Positions 1-8,782 of a DNA stretch of 64,000 nt are shown here, piece after piece. Origin of the DNA: Nitrosospira sp. Nsp11 (GTDB lineage Bacteria > Pseudomonadota > Gammaproteobacteria > Burkholderiales > Nitrosomonadaceae); assembly GCF_900142705.1 (NCBI RefSeq), contig NZ_FRBV01000014.1, positions 1-64,000 on the forward strand, read 5' to 3'. The notes beneath the pieces were generated by a model, which was not told where the DNA came from, searched no databases, and was given only the letters and a program-made list of their open reading frames with translations. Numbering within the stretch: the first letter of the stretch is position 1; each line of letters opens with the position of its first letter. The position numbers were made by a program, and so were the translations under genes.

Positions 1-900
1 GGATACATGAGCAAGCGGCAATTGCTTGATATTCAGCGTAACTATGAAGAGCAGCGTTTCCAGATACAAACTACCGCTCAGCAAGCGCGCATCGATGCAA
101 TGAAGGGCGACCCCAATTATGACCCGGTTGCCTTGCAGAAGCTGCTTGATCAAATGGCGGAGATTCAGTTCAAACACGCGCTCGACGTGGAAAAGATCAA
201 TTCCGCCATGCAGCTTGATGTCAAGGAAAAGTGGGATGGAGTCCTCTTCCCGATCAAGGATGCTTTCGACCGAACCATCAACGGCATGATCCAGGGCACA
301 TTGACATGGCGAAAAGCCATGCTGAATATCGGCGACAACATCGCGGCCTCGTTCATCAAATCAGCGGTCAACATGGCGACGGCCTGGGCCGCGGCTGAGC
401 TCCGGAAAACCGCCGCGACACAGACGGGCACAGTGATGCGGGCTTTCTTGGAAAAGATGGGCCTGATCGACACTACAGCTTCGCGCGCAACCGCCGCCAC
501 AGCAGCAGTGATAGCGGCGAAAGTTTCCGCAGCCGGCATTATACCGGCTGAAGCCGCGATCGCAGCTGGTGGCGCAGCTGCTGCTGTGGCGCCCATTCCG
601 ATTGTAGGTCCTGCCCTGGCAGCCGCAGCATTTGCTGAAACGATGGCCATGGTCTTGAGCGGCCTGGCGGTTGCTTCAGCAGAAGGCGGCTATGACATCC
701 CTGCCGGCATAAACCCAATGACTCAACTTCACGAACGCGAAATGGTTCTGCCGGCTGAGCACGCGGATGCGATCAGGAATATGACCGGGGATGCCTCAAC
801 TGTACATATCCATACCTCGGGCGGTGATTTCATCCATAAAAATGATCTTGCCAAGCTATTGACGCAGCTAAATCGAAATTTTGCATGGCACCGTAAATGA
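1..900 (+). CDS. Phage tail tape measure protein, C-terminal part (5' end outside window)
   Basis: The reading frame is open from the first base; the ATG at 7 is probably internal. The visible 297 residues are a charged helical stretch, then a long Ala-rich hydrophobic segment (about 120-225), then a C-terminal tail with a HEREMVLPAEHADAIRN stretch, a common way for lambda-like tape measure proteins to end. These proteins set tail length and line the tail tube. The gene overlaps the DUF2460 gene by 4 nt (ATGA), and the order tape measure-DUF2460-DUF2163-NlpC/P60-tail tip is a well-known siphophage/GTA tail cassette. The name rests on position and composition rather than on a catalytic motif. 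Confidence 0.8.
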   Translation, partial: GYMSKRQLLDIQRNYEEQRFQIQTTAQQARIDAMKGDPNYDPVALQKLLDQMAEIQFKHALDVEKINSAMQLDVKEKWDGVLFPIKDAFDRTINGMIQGTLTWRKAMLNIGDNIAASFIKSAVNMATAWAAAELRKTAATQTGTVMRAFLEKMGLIDTTASRATAATAAVIAAKVSAAGIIPAEAAIAAGGAAAAVAPIPIVGPALAAAAFAETMAMVLSGLAVASAEGGYDIPAGINPMTQLHEREMVLPAEHADAIRNMTGDASTVHIHTSGGDFIHKNDLAKLLTQLNRNFAWHRK

Positions 901-1514
901 GTAACGCAGTGTTTCCCACACTACCGGGCTTATCATGGTCCACCGGCAAGCATCCGATATTCAAAACCAAAATTCAGGAGTCCGTCTCTGGCCGTGAGTT
1001 GCGCTCATCGTTTCAGGCATACCCTCTTTGGCGTTTCACGCTGTCGTATGAGTTCCTGCGCGGCGATTCCAATGATGACCTAAAAAAGCTATTGGCATTT
1101 TTCCTTGTTGTGCGCGGTTCCTGGGATTCGTTCCTGTATTCCGATCCAGATTTTAATTCAGTCACTGATTATCAGTTCGGCGTGGGGGATGGAAGCACGA
1201 CTCAATACCAGCTGACCCGGGCAATCAGCGCCGGCGGGAACGCTTTCGTGGAACCGGTACAAAACGTCAACCTGCTGACCAACATCAAGAGGGCCGGGAT
1301 CACTCAAACCAGCCCGGCCAATTACAGCATCAGCAGTACTGGCCTGGTGACATTTGTCAGCGCACCCGCCGCCTCTGCTTCTCTTACCTGGACCGGAACA
1401 TATTATTACCGCTGCCGTTTCATGATGGACGAAGGCGGCTTCGATCAATTCATGAAACAGCTCTGGGAGCTCAAGAAATGCGAGTTCAAGGGCGCGCCAG
1501 GTAACAAGGTATGA
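897..1514 (+). CDS. DUF2460 family phage tail protein (distal tail-like)
   Basis: 205 residues. It begins with a PTLPGLSWSTGKHPIFKTKI stretch and later has FRGSWDSFLY-like and YYYRCRFMMD blocks, typical of the DUF2460/TIGR02217 family. RcGTA g12 is a member, and the family forms part of the distal tail/baseplate hub. The start ATG overlaps the tape-measure stop by 4 nt, and the 3' end overlaps the DUF2163 start by 4 nt, so translation is coupled. Family assignment is from recognised sequence features; the structural role is known from related tails. Confidence 0.85.
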   Translation: MSNAVFPTLPGLSWSTGKHPIFKTKIQESVSGRELRSSFQAYPLWRFTLSYEFLRGDSNDDLKKLLAFFLVVRGSWDSFLYSDPDFNSVTDYQFGVGDGSTTQYQLTRAISAGGNAFVEPVQNVNLLTNIKRAGITQTSPANYSISSTGLVTFVSAPAASASLTWTGTYYYRCRFMMDEGGFDQFMKQLWELKKCEFKGAPGNKV

Positions 1515-2365
1515 AGACTGCATCTGCCGCAATGATAAGCCTGCTCGCCAGCAAGCAAAATCTGCTTATGGCCGATCTGTACACCTTCACTCTGGTCGGC
1601 GGGTTCGTTGCCCGTTACACCGGAGCGGATGCCGATCTCACAGTGGGCGGGAATACTTTCAGCAGCGCCGGCCCGATAATCACTCGCAGCAAAATTTCTA
1701 ACAAAGCCGGGCTGGAAGTGCAAACCATGGACATGACTGTCTTTGCCGACAGCACGATGCTCTTGAATGGCAAGCCGTGGCTGCAAGCTGCCCGAAGTGG
1801 CGATCTGGACGGTGCGCGCGTACTGGTTGAGCGCGTTTTCATGCCCACATTTGGCGATACCAGCGCGGGCAAGCTGTGGGCGTTTTCGGGGAACGTTGCG
1901 GATATTGAAGTAAGCCGCACTGAGGCGCGACTTACAGTTAAATCCGATCTGGAAAAACTCAATCAGCAATGGCCGCGAAACATGTATCAGCCTGGGTGCC
2001 TGCATACACTATATGACACCGGCTGCACGCTTAATAAGACGGGTTTCAGGACGGCATCCAACGTCACTCCCGGGTCAAATGTGACGCAGATCAATTGCGG
2101 TCTGTCCCAGGCGTCTGGCTATTTTTCCCTGGGGACTATGGAATTCACCAGCGGTGCGAATGCCGGCATTACACGCACGATCAAACAATACACGCCAGGC
2201 GTGATAGTCCTGGCGTTGCCGCTTGTGGTTCCCCCTGCAATTGGTGACACATTCGTCGCCTATGCCGGGTGCGATAAGCAGCAATCGACATGCTCCAGCA
2301 AGTTTTCGAACCTCGCGAACTTCCGGGGATCCCCATATGTTCCGGTACCGGAAACAGTGCTATGA
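1511..2365 (+). CDS. DUF2163 / phage BR0599-type tail protein
   Basis: 284 residues, the usual length. The N-terminal half is the DUF2163 region. The C-terminal half carries the Cys-containing BR0599 signature: C-D-K-x4-C-x2-K-F followed by NFRGSPYVPVPE. In GTA and related siphophage tails this protein (g13-like) is a hub component that may bind an iron-sulfur cluster; the Cys residues seen here (for example in GCLHTLYDTGCTLN and CDKQQSTC) fit that. It overlaps its neighbours by 4 nt on both sides. Confidence 0.87.
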   Translation: MKTASAAMISLLASKQNLLMADLYTFTLVGGFVARYTGADADLTVGGNTFSSAGPIITRSKISNKAGLEVQTMDMTVFADSTMLLNGKPWLQAARSGDLDGARVLVERVFMPTFGDTSAGKLWAFSGNVADIEVSRTEARLTVKSDLEKLNQQWPRNMYQPGCLHTLYDTGCTLNKTGFRTASNVTPGSNVTQINCGLSQASGYFSLGTMEFTSGANAGITRTIKQYTPGVIVLALPLVVPPAIGDTFVAYAGCDKQQSTCSSKFSNLANFRGSPYVPVPETVL

Positions 2366-2793
2366 GTGGTAAACGTGTCGCCATTGTCGATCAGGCAATG
2401 ACTTGGCTAAAAACCCCATGGCATCATCAAGGCCGCGTCAAAGGTGCGGGTGTGGACTGTGCATATTTTCTGGTGGAAGTGTTCGCCGATGCCGGATTGA
2501 TTCCCCGCATTGACTTGGGCGAATACCCGCCTGACTGGCATATACACAGGGACGAACCGCGCTTCCTGAATGTCCTGAAAAACTACGCGGATTTGACCGA
2601 GCAGGATCCTCTCCCTGGCGACATCGCCATGTTTCGGTTTGGCCGGACAGCCTCGCACGGATCCATTGTTGTCGAGTGGCCGCTCATCATTCACGCTTAC
2701 AAAGACGAGCGCATGGTCACAATATCGGACGCCTCTCGCGGACCGCTAGCCGATCGGCTTGATGGAATCTATCGATTAAGGGGATTGGCGTGA
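2362..2793 (+). CDS. NlpC/P60 family tail peptidase
   Basis: With the ATG at 2362, which overlaps the previous stop as ATGA, the protein is 143 residues. An upstream in-frame start at 2290 would run deep into the previous gene and is unlikely. The papain-like triad is visible: Cys33 in GAGVDCAYFLVEVF, His99 in TASHGSIVVEW and His111 in IIHAYK. Such tail-tip peptidases cut peptidoglycan during DNA entry (GTA g14-like). The gene sits between the DUF2163 protein and the tail-tip protein, as in other cassettes. Confidence 0.87.
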   Translation: MSGKRVAIVDQAMTWLKTPWHHQGRVKGAGVDCAYFLVEVFADAGLIPRIDLGEYPPDWHIHRDEPRFLNVLKNYADLTEQDPLPGDIAMFRFGRTASHGSIVVEWPLIIHAYKDERMVTISDASRGPLADRLDGIYRLRGLA

Positions 2794-5700
2794 GCGGCTT
2801 TTTCGGCGGACAAAAACAACCGAACAACACCGCGCCAATTATCGCGTCGGTCAGATTGCAGACGTCTGCATATGGTAGCGTGGTACCGGTCGTTTTCGGG
2901 CGCGCGCGAGTGTCAGGAAACTTGCTCTGGTATGGGGACTTTACGCCGGTCGCGCACACCGCAACGCAGTCGGCCGGCGGCAAGGGTGGCCCAAGCGGCA
3001 AACAAAAATCCACGACTTACAGCTATCAAGCTGCGGTCATCATCGGCTTGTGTGAAGGGCCGGTAATTGGCATCCGGACGATTTGGCAAGGGAAGGAAAT
3101 TCATAATACTTCCGACCTGAACCTGTCCCTATACACCGGATCATATTCGCAGTCCGCTGCACCGTACATGAGTACGAATCACTCTGACCAGGCGCTCGGG
3201 TATCGTGGCACGGCATACCTTTTCTCGCCGGTCTACCAACTCGATGATCAGGCGGCGCTGCCGAATCACTCTTTTGAGGTTGATGGACTGCGTCAGTACG
3301 GCGGTGCGATTGTCGATGCAAACCCCAGGGACGTGCTTTCCAGTGTTTTGACGGATGCAAACTTCGGCATGGGGTTTTCTGCATCTTTGATAGGCGACCT
3401 GACTCAGTATTCTCAGTTCTGCGTGGCCAGCGGGATATTTATCTCCCCGGCATATACGCAACAGGAAACCGCCCACGGCGTAATTGAACGCTTGCTACAG
3501 CTCGGCAATAGCAATGCGGTTTGGTCTGAAGATCGGTTCCGGGTCGTGCCTTATGGCGATGCCCCCGTCACTGGCAATGGGGAGACCTTCACCCCGGACC
3601 TGACCCCGCAATACGACTTGTCAGACGATGATTTCCTCGATAATGATGATCCCGTCAGAGCGCGTCGTAGCACGCAGGCCGATGCGTTTAACCAGATCAA
3701 CATCAAATTTTTCAACCGCGCGAATCAATACGCGGAGGAACCCGCCGAGTTCAAGGATCAAGCGGCTATCGAAATGCACGGACTCAGGGCAGGCAACCCT
3801 ATCAACCTGGATGAGATCACTGATCCCGCCGTCGCCAGGACTGTAGTGCAACTGATCGGCCAACGCGACCTATATCAGCGCAACTCGTATGAGTTCCGCC
3901 TTGGCTGGAAATACGCCCGGCTCGAGCCGATGGATATAGTCACCTTGACGGATCCCGGCCTCGGGCTAAACCGGACGCCCGTCAGAATCATGGAAATCGA
4001 GGAAGACGAGGACGGGGGGTTGTCCATCAAGGCCGAAGAAGTCCTGTCCGGCGTGAGCTCGAGCGCGGTTTACTCAAGCCAGGAGGTTGGCGGATATAGC
4101 GCGGATTACAACATATCCCCGGGAGACTCAAACGCGCCGGTTATTTTCGAACCTCCTACCTCACTGTCAGTTACCCCCCAGATCTGGATGGCAACATCAG
4201 GCGGCGTCAACTGGGGTAGCTGTGAGGTTTGGGTATCGAGGGACAACGCCACCTATTCACGGGTTGGGCTGATCTCCGGACCGGCACGGCACGGCACCGG
4301 CGCGCTGGCCAACGGATCAGATCCTGACGTTGCAAATACTCTTGCTGTTGATGTGACTGCGTCAAAGGCTGTATTGACGGGGGGAACATTGGCTGACCGA
4401 GATCAACTCAATACGCTGTGCCTGATCGGTAATGAGCTGGTTTCATTCCAGACCGCCACCTTGACCTCGCCGTACCACTACAGCTTGACCGGCTTGCGGC
4501 GTGGCGCGTATGGGTCGAGCAAGTCCGCATGGACAGCGGGGACTCGATTTGCCCGGCTTGATCAGGCCATATTCAAATATGACTATGACCCGGAAATGAT
4601 CGGCACCACGATCTATATCAAGCTAAGGTCACTTAATATTTATGGACTAGCGGCGCAAGATTTGGCCGAGCTCACCGCCACGCCATACGCGGTAACCGGA
4701 TCCTATCTTGGGACTATCACCGGCTTCGCACTGGAGCAGGCATTCACTGGCACAGGGGCCAAGGTGAAGTGGAATGCATACGCCGGTGCGACCTCCTACA
4801 AAATTGAGGTATGGCGAGCGGGCGTGCTGAAGCGCACAGTAAGCGGGATCGGATCGACAAGCTACCAGTACACATTTGAGGACATGACGGCCGACGGCGG
4901 TCCCTGGCGCTCGGTTGACCTGAAGCTGTACGCGGTGTCTGGGAATGGCTCATCAGTGAGCGGGGCAGCCCTCACAGTAACCAATCCCCAGATAGCGGTG
5001 CCTTCGGGGCTTTCCGCAACCGCCGGCATAGGCAATACCACCATTGCCGCCACCTTGCCCTCCGATACGGACTATGGCGGCATGCTGGTATACGGATCGC
5101 TTTCAAGCGGATTCACGCCGGGCCCAGGCAATCTGCTATATGACGGACCCAACAATTCCGAAACCTTCAACGGCCTTCCGGCTGGTGTTGCCAGATTCTA
5201 TAGGGTCGCCTTCTATGACCAGTTTGGAAAGGATGGCCTGAATTTAAGCTCTGAAGTCACGGCAATGCCGCTATCTTCAGGCGGCATTACCTCGGTAGCG
5301 GATCTGTCGACGGCAGGAACCCATGAGGGGCAAGTGGTCTACTTGACCAGCGACGAAAAGCTCCATCGCTGGAATGGTTCGGCCTGGGTTACGTGGGTTG
5401 ATGGTACTGATCTACTGGCCAAATCAGTGACGGCCGGGCAAATGAGCGTAACGAACTTGGCTGCCATAAGTGCAGACCTGGGCACGATTACAGCGGGAAC
5501 CATCACGTTCGCCGGCGCCGGGCATATCAAGGGCGGGCAGACTGCATACAATACCGGCACGGGCCTATTCCTCGGGCACTCCGGCGCAACCTATAAACTC
5601 AGCGTAGGCAATCCTGCCGGTAAAGCCCTGCTATGGGATGGCACAAACCTGACGGTGCAGGGCGATATTATTGCTACTGGAAATATAAGCGCTAATGCGG

Positions 5701-6053
5701 TCACTCAAGTCGGGGCCGCGTATACGTTAGCGCCAATTACTGGCGGCTCACTACAGTATCTATCTGTAAACAAAATGTCTGACGGCCGTCTGCTTGTAAA
5801 CTTCTCATGCTTTATAAAGCCGGGTAGTGATGGCTTTGCTGCCAGTTCCGAGGTCGCCGTATTTGTGAATGGAGTGCAGGTTTATAGGGAATCGGTTATC
5901 GTCACATCCACACAAGCAAAAAGTTTGTGTTTTTATTTTCCTTACGTCGATGCTTCGCCTTCAGGGACTAAGACCTATGAACTAAAAGCAATGAGCGGTG
6001 CAAATTGTGCATATTCCGCTAGATCGATTGTCGCCACGGAGCTAAAACGATGA
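2790..6053 (+). CDS. Tail-tip / host-specificity protein (phage-tail_3, gpJ-like)
   Basis: 1087 residues with a GTG start that overlaps the upstream stop (GTGA). The first ~450 residues are the conserved phage-tail hub domain, with YGSVVPVVFGRARVSGNLLW and GLCEGPVIGI near the N-terminus. After that come repeated beta-rich fibronectin-like segments, then a short 'ITAGTI..GNISANAVTQVG' fibre region and a ~110-residue C-terminal receptor-binding-type domain ending in ATELKR. It would sit at the tail tip and recognise the cell surface. The same C-terminal ending occurs in the tail-fibre gene downstream, which suggests module exchange. Confidence 0.87.
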   Translation: MSGFFGGQKQPNNTAPIIASVRLQTSAYGSVVPVVFGRARVSGNLLWYGDFTPVAHTATQSAGGKGGPSGKQKSTTYSYQAAVIIGLCEGPVIGIRTIWQGKEIHNTSDLNLSLYTGSYSQSAAPYMSTNHSDQALGYRGTAYLFSPVYQLDDQAALPNHSFEVDGLRQYGGAIVDANPRDVLSSVLTDANFGMGFSASLIGDLTQYSQFCVASGIFISPAYTQQETAHGVIERLLQLGNSNAVWSEDRFRVVPYGDAPVTGNGETFTPDLTPQYDLSDDDFLDNDDPVRARRSTQADAFNQINIKFFNRANQYAEEPAEFKDQAAIEMHGLRAGNPINLDEITDPAVARTVVQLIGQRDLYQRNSYEFRLGWKYARLEPMDIVTLTDPGLGLNRTPVRIMEIEEDEDGGLSIKAEEVLSGVSSSAVYSSQEVGGYSADYNISPGDSNAPVIFEPPTSLSVTPQIWMATSGGVNWGSCEVWVSRDNATYSRVGLISGPARHGTGALANGSDPDVANTLAVDVTASKAVLTGGTLADRDQLNTLCLIGNELVSFQTATLTSPYHYSLTGLRRGAYGSSKSAWTAGTRFARLDQAIFKYDYDPEMIGTTIYIKLRSLNIYGLAAQDLAELTATPYAVTGSYLGTITGFALEQAFTGTGAKVKWNAYAGATSYKIEVWRAGVLKRTVSGIGSTSYQYTFEDMTADGGPWRSVDLKLYAVSGNGSSVSGAALTVTNPQIAVPSGLSATAGIGNTTIAATLPSDTDYGGMLVYGSLSSGFTPGPGNLLYDGPNNSETFNGLPAGVARFYRVAFYDQFGKDGLNLSSEVTAMPLSSGGITSVADLSTAGTHEGQVVYLTSDEKLHRWNGSAWVTWVDGTDLLAKSVTAGQMSVTNLAAISADLGTITAGTITFAGAGHIKGGQTAYNTGTGLFLGHSGATYKLSVGNPAGKALLWDGTNLTVQGDIIATGNISANAVTQVGAAYTLAPITGGSLQYLSVNKMSDGRLLVNFSCFIKPGSDGFAASSEVAVFVNGVQVYRESVIVTSTQAKSLCFYFPYVDASPSGTKTYELKAMSGANCAYSARSIVATELKR

Positions 6054-6463
6054 ATTTCCTTGTTTATGAGACTACCACGGGCGCGATAGTGCGGTCGGGT
6101 CAATGTCAAGATGATATGTTGGATAGTCAATCTCGATCTGGCGAAACCGCAATCGAAGGCGAAGCCGATGATGCAACCCAATATGTTGATAGTGGGGTTG
6201 TCTCTTCTCGGCCTACAATCACCGCAACCTGGAGTAAGCTGGAAGTTATAGCAAATGGAAGCGATACAACAACATTGGGAAGCTCACTCCCAAACCCCAC
6301 GGAAGTTTTTGTTTTCGTTCCTGATGGCGCTGTGGCTCCGGAAATGGAGATAGTTACTTCTGGAACATTTTCATTTGCAACACCTATCGTCGGTTCTTAC
6401 ACGATAAATGTAATACCGCCATTCCCGTATCAGCCACACACTCAGATCATCACAGCTATATGA
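6050..6463 (+). CDS. Small tail-fibre-associated protein (copy 1 of a duplicated module)
   Basis: 137 residues, overlapping the tail-tip stop by 4 nt (ATGA). It starts MNFLVYETTTGAIVRSGQ, and the C-terminal half looks like a beta-rich carbohydrate-binding or Ig-like domain (VFVFVPDGAVAPEMEIVTSG). The N-terminus matches the short gene at 7452: YxxTTG, then Q, D, L and G at equivalent positions, then an IE. Position directly after a receptor-binding protein is typical of tail-fibre assembly or accessory proteins, but no family is recognised. Function unknown. Confidence 0.6.
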   Translation: MNFLVYETTTGAIVRSGQCQDDMLDSQSRSGETAIEGEADDATQYVDSGVVSSRPTITATWSKLEVIANGSDTTTLGSSLPNPTEVFVFVPDGAVAPEMEIVTSGTFSFATPIVGSYTINVIPPFPYQPHTQIITAI

Positions 6464-7455
6464 TTATCCAGCCAGTATTAGCGCCAACTCTATCTGGCTT
6501 GACGGCTACCCCTGCGTTAAAAAGCAACCTGCTCAAATGGTCCGCTTTAAATGATCCGTTGCTGTTTGGTGCCGAAGTATGGGCGTCTAGAACAAATGAC
6601 CGCGCAGGCTCCTCCAGACTCGCCACTGTTTACGATAATGCATTCACGCACGCGACAGATTCGGGAGAAACTTGGTATTACTGGATCCGTGCGGTAAGCA
6701 TATACAGCAGGGCAGACGGCGAATGGTATCCGCTGTCTGCAACGGAGGGGGTGTCTTCAACTGCGCTCCTAACCCAGACCACAGACATGGCGCCGAATTC
6801 AGTCACCAGCATCTCTGTGGCGCAGGGTGCCGGGACAATAACGCAAACAAATTATTCGGTATGGGAGAACATATTTTCCATCCCATTTTTGGGAACAGGC
6901 AATAAACACCTAATCACTGTATCTCATTCCGCTAACTCCAATTTAATAACAGTGGGTGCTTCTCAAGGGCTAAAGAGCGTAGAGCGGTTAACCCTGAATG
7001 AATACACGGTCTATAGAACCGGCGCGGTTTCGGTCACCAGTGGCTCAAAAATTGTTACAGGAGTCGGAACGTCCTGGCTGTCCGGTTTGGTCGTCGGCAA
7101 TTACTTTTTTATCCCTGGCGGATTCAAATATCCTATCGCTTCCATCGATGGTGATACGCAAATCACTTTGTCTACCAATTATGTCGGGTCATCGGCTTCC
7201 GGAGTTTCATACTTCATAATCACCAATATCAATACGGTATTGGTGCTGTCTCAGGACACTAGAAATTTCTCGATTGTAGGAACATACGTGATTTCCAGTA
7301 ACCAGCAGTTTAATCATGTATGGGCGCTTGATTCAATCAGCGGAAAGCTATATGACATTATTCTGGATTGGTCCATAGCAAGAGATAACACGAGCTGGGC
7401 GTTAAGCCAATCTTCGATTCTGAGAACAGTCATTCTTCAGGAGTTAAAGCGGTGA
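6460..7455 (+). CDS. Putative tail fibre protein with fibronectin-III-like N-terminus
   Basis: 331 residues, with ATGA overlap to the previous gene. Residues 5-100 look like a fibronectin type III domain (PTLSGLTATPALKSNLLKWS, then WYYWIRAVSIYSRADG). The rest is Ser/Thr-rich beta-structure with a GxGTSWLSG-type repeat (around 195-260), seen in several fibres. The C-terminus RTVILQELKR resembles the RSIVATELKR ending of the tail-tip protein. Codon use is more AT-rich than upstream, suggesting recent module acquisition. Probably a second receptor-binding protein. Confidence 0.6.
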   Translation: MIIQPVLAPTLSGLTATPALKSNLLKWSALNDPLLFGAEVWASRTNDRAGSSRLATVYDNAFTHATDSGETWYYWIRAVSIYSRADGEWYPLSATEGVSSTALLTQTTDMAPNSVTSISVAQGAGTITQTNYSVWENIFSIPFLGTGNKHLITVSHSANSNLITVGASQGLKSVERLTLNEYTVYRTGAVSVTSGSKIVTGVGTSWLSGLVVGNYFFIPGGFKYPIASIDGDTQITLSTNYVGSSASGVSYFIITNINTVLVLSQDTRNFSIVGTYVISSNQQFNHVWALDSISGKLYDIILDWSIARDNTSWALSQSSILRTVILQELKR

Positions 7456-7637
7456 GCAACTATGTAATTTATCAAGCGACTACCGGGGTTGTGAGCATGC
7501 TTATACAAACCAGCGACCCTGTTTTTTTGCAACTAAATACGCCTGCAGGATGTAAATATATTGAGACATCTATAACTAACTTAACTGATATTGCAGGGGT
7601 AGACCCGGCTAATGAAACGATAATTTTAGCTGGTTAA
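7452..7637 (+). CDS. Small tail-fibre-associated protein (copy 2, short)
   Basis: 61 residues from a GTG start that overlaps the fibre stop (GTGA). The sequence MSNYVIYQATTGVVSMLIQ parallels the N-terminus of the 6050 gene but lacks its C-terminal domain. It is the last gene before a strong terminator, so it ends the tail transcript. Function unknown; an accessory or assembly role is inferred only from position. Confidence 0.55.
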   Translation: MSNYVIYQATTGVVSMLIQTSDPVFLQLNTPAGCKYIETSITNLTDIAGVDPANETIILAG

Positions 7638-7659
7638 CAGATAGCATTTTTGAACACAG

Positions 7660-7683
7660 AGCCGCCATTGAGCGGCTTTTTTT
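7660..7683 (+). terminator. Rho-independent terminator after the tail operon
   Basis: AGCCGC (7660-7665) pairs perfectly with GCGGCT (7672-7677) around a 6-nt loop and runs into seven T residues. It lies 22 nt after the last tail gene and just before the lysis-region genes. Confidence 0.88.
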
Positions 7684-7695
7684 ATGGGGGTTGAG

Positions 7696-7872
7696 ATGTC
7701 AATGTTCCAGCGCGCACGCATCAAAGAAATAGAAGAAAGGATTAAAGCCATGGACGCAAAAGTAGGTGCAAAAGCGTACGTGACACTCGACAAGCTGGCG
7801 GAATTCCCACGCATCACGTTGATCGTCGCTGGCGCTGTGCTTGTGATATTTGCCCTACTGGCCGCGAAGTAA
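7696..7872 (+). CDS. Small membrane protein, phage
   Basis: 58 residues from the ATG at 7696, preceded by a GGGGG/TTGAG ribosome site; an in-frame ATG at 7684 falls inside that site. The N-terminal half is charged and helical (RARIKEIEERIKAMDAK). The C-terminus is one membrane span (about residues 38-56, ITLIVAGAVLVIFALLA). It opens the lysis-side gene set directly after the tail terminator. Role unknown; a holin-associated function is possible. Confidence 0.55.
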   Translation: MSMFQRARIKEIEERIKAMDAKVGAKAYVTLDKLAEFPRITLIVAGAVLVIFALLAAK

Positions 7873-7947
7873 AGGAATCCTTGGGCGCTTTTTGCAATGC
7901 TGACTGCCGTGAAGATTCAGAACGATTCGACCGAGCGAGGGCTAGAA

Positions 7948-8241
7948 ATGGGCTGTGAAGGGGAAGAGAAAGAGGAAAGGAGGAGGCGCGGTCCGTCGAA
8001 TCACACGCTGTCGTGGAGCGGGATTATCGCGGTAGCCGGTCTGCTTGCATCGGGCGTGGCGACTTACAACGCCGTGCAGAACGATATTGCGGCGCTCAAG
8101 CGCGGCGAGGTTTATCAGGAGCGCACTAATGAGCGCTTGAGCGCTGAGATTAAGTCGGCAAGGGTCGAGCAGCGGGAAACCATGAAGGAGTTTAACGAGA
8201 AGCTCGACAGGGTTATCGAGCATTGGTCAAGGAGGAAATGA
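7948..8241 (+). CDS. Small single-span membrane protein with coiled coil, phage
   Basis: 97 residues from the ATG at 7948, with GAGGG upstream; 7897 is an alternative in-frame start. There is a short charged N-terminus, one hydrophobic span (about residues 25-43, GIIAVAGLLASGVATYNAV), then a long charged coiled coil. The shape resembles DUF1515/holin-associated phage proteins, but the family is not certain. Its stop overlaps the start of the lipoprotein gene. Confidence 0.55.
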   Translation: MGCEGEEKEERRRRGPSNHTLSWSGIIAVAGLLASGVATYNAVQNDIAALKRGEVYQERTNERLSAEIKSARVEQRETMKEFNEKLDRVIEHWSRRK

Positions 8242-8501
8242 TGCATTACTTACTAATAATCGTGGCCTTCCTGGCCGTCGCCTGCTCTGTGCCGCCGGGC
8301 GCTTTTAAACCTGATCCGTCGCCGATTGAAGTGGCGGTGGATGAGCCGCGACAGGAAATAAAGGAGCGGGGAAAGCCTGAAGTGAAGCCAGAGCCTAAGC
8401 CGAGGGCGGTTATTAAAACTCCGACATGCAAAGGCATCGATACTGGTGACGAGAAAGAATCTTTTAATCTGAAACTCGACTGCATGCTGGATGGAAAATG
8501 A
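8241..8501 (+). CDS. Phage-encoded small lipoprotein
   Basis: 86 residues. Of the ATGs at 8238 and 8241, the latter sits 5 nt after GGAGG and is preferred. The signal peptide ends in a lipobox, LAVAC (Cys about residue 14). The mature part is rich in Pro, Lys and Glu (PEVKPEPKPRAVIKTP), like a periplasm-spanning linker, and has two further Cys. It overlaps the holin start by 4 nt. Function unknown. Confidence 0.6.
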   Translation: MHYLLIIVAFLAVACSVPPGAFKPDPSPIEVAVDEPRQEIKERGKPEVKPEPKPRAVIKTPTCKGIDTGDEKESFNLKLDCMLDGK

Positions 8502-8782
8502 AGTTCGTTGAGAACTGGGAAGCGATTCTAAAGGGCGCCTGGAGCGTACGACTGGCCGCTGTCGCGTCTGCTCTTATCAGCGCATCAGAATCGGCATCGT
8601 CAGTCGTGCCGACCGGGATCTTCGGTATTACGCCGGAACTGGTTGCTGATGCAGCGTTAGTGCTGCGGTATCTCGGCTATGCAACTTATGCGGCTGGGGC
8701 ATTCGTTGCTAGGTTCATGGATCAGGGAATAGCAGTTGCGCAGATTCAGGCGGCACTGGACGCAGCGAAGGAGCGATCATGA
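8498..8782 (+). CDS. Putative holin
   Basis: 94 residues with ATGA coupling to the previous gene and to the endolysin downstream. Two hydrophobic helices are visible (about residues 15-35 and 50-75), followed by an amphipathic C-terminus with AVAQIQAALDAAKERS. Size, topology and position directly before an endolysin fit a class II-type holin. This is positional inference plus topology, not a recognised signature. Confidence 0.65.
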   Translation: MKFVENWEAILKGAWSVRLAAVASALISASESASSVVPTGIFGITPELVADAALVLRYLGYATYAAGAFVARFMDQGIAVAQIQAALDAAKERS

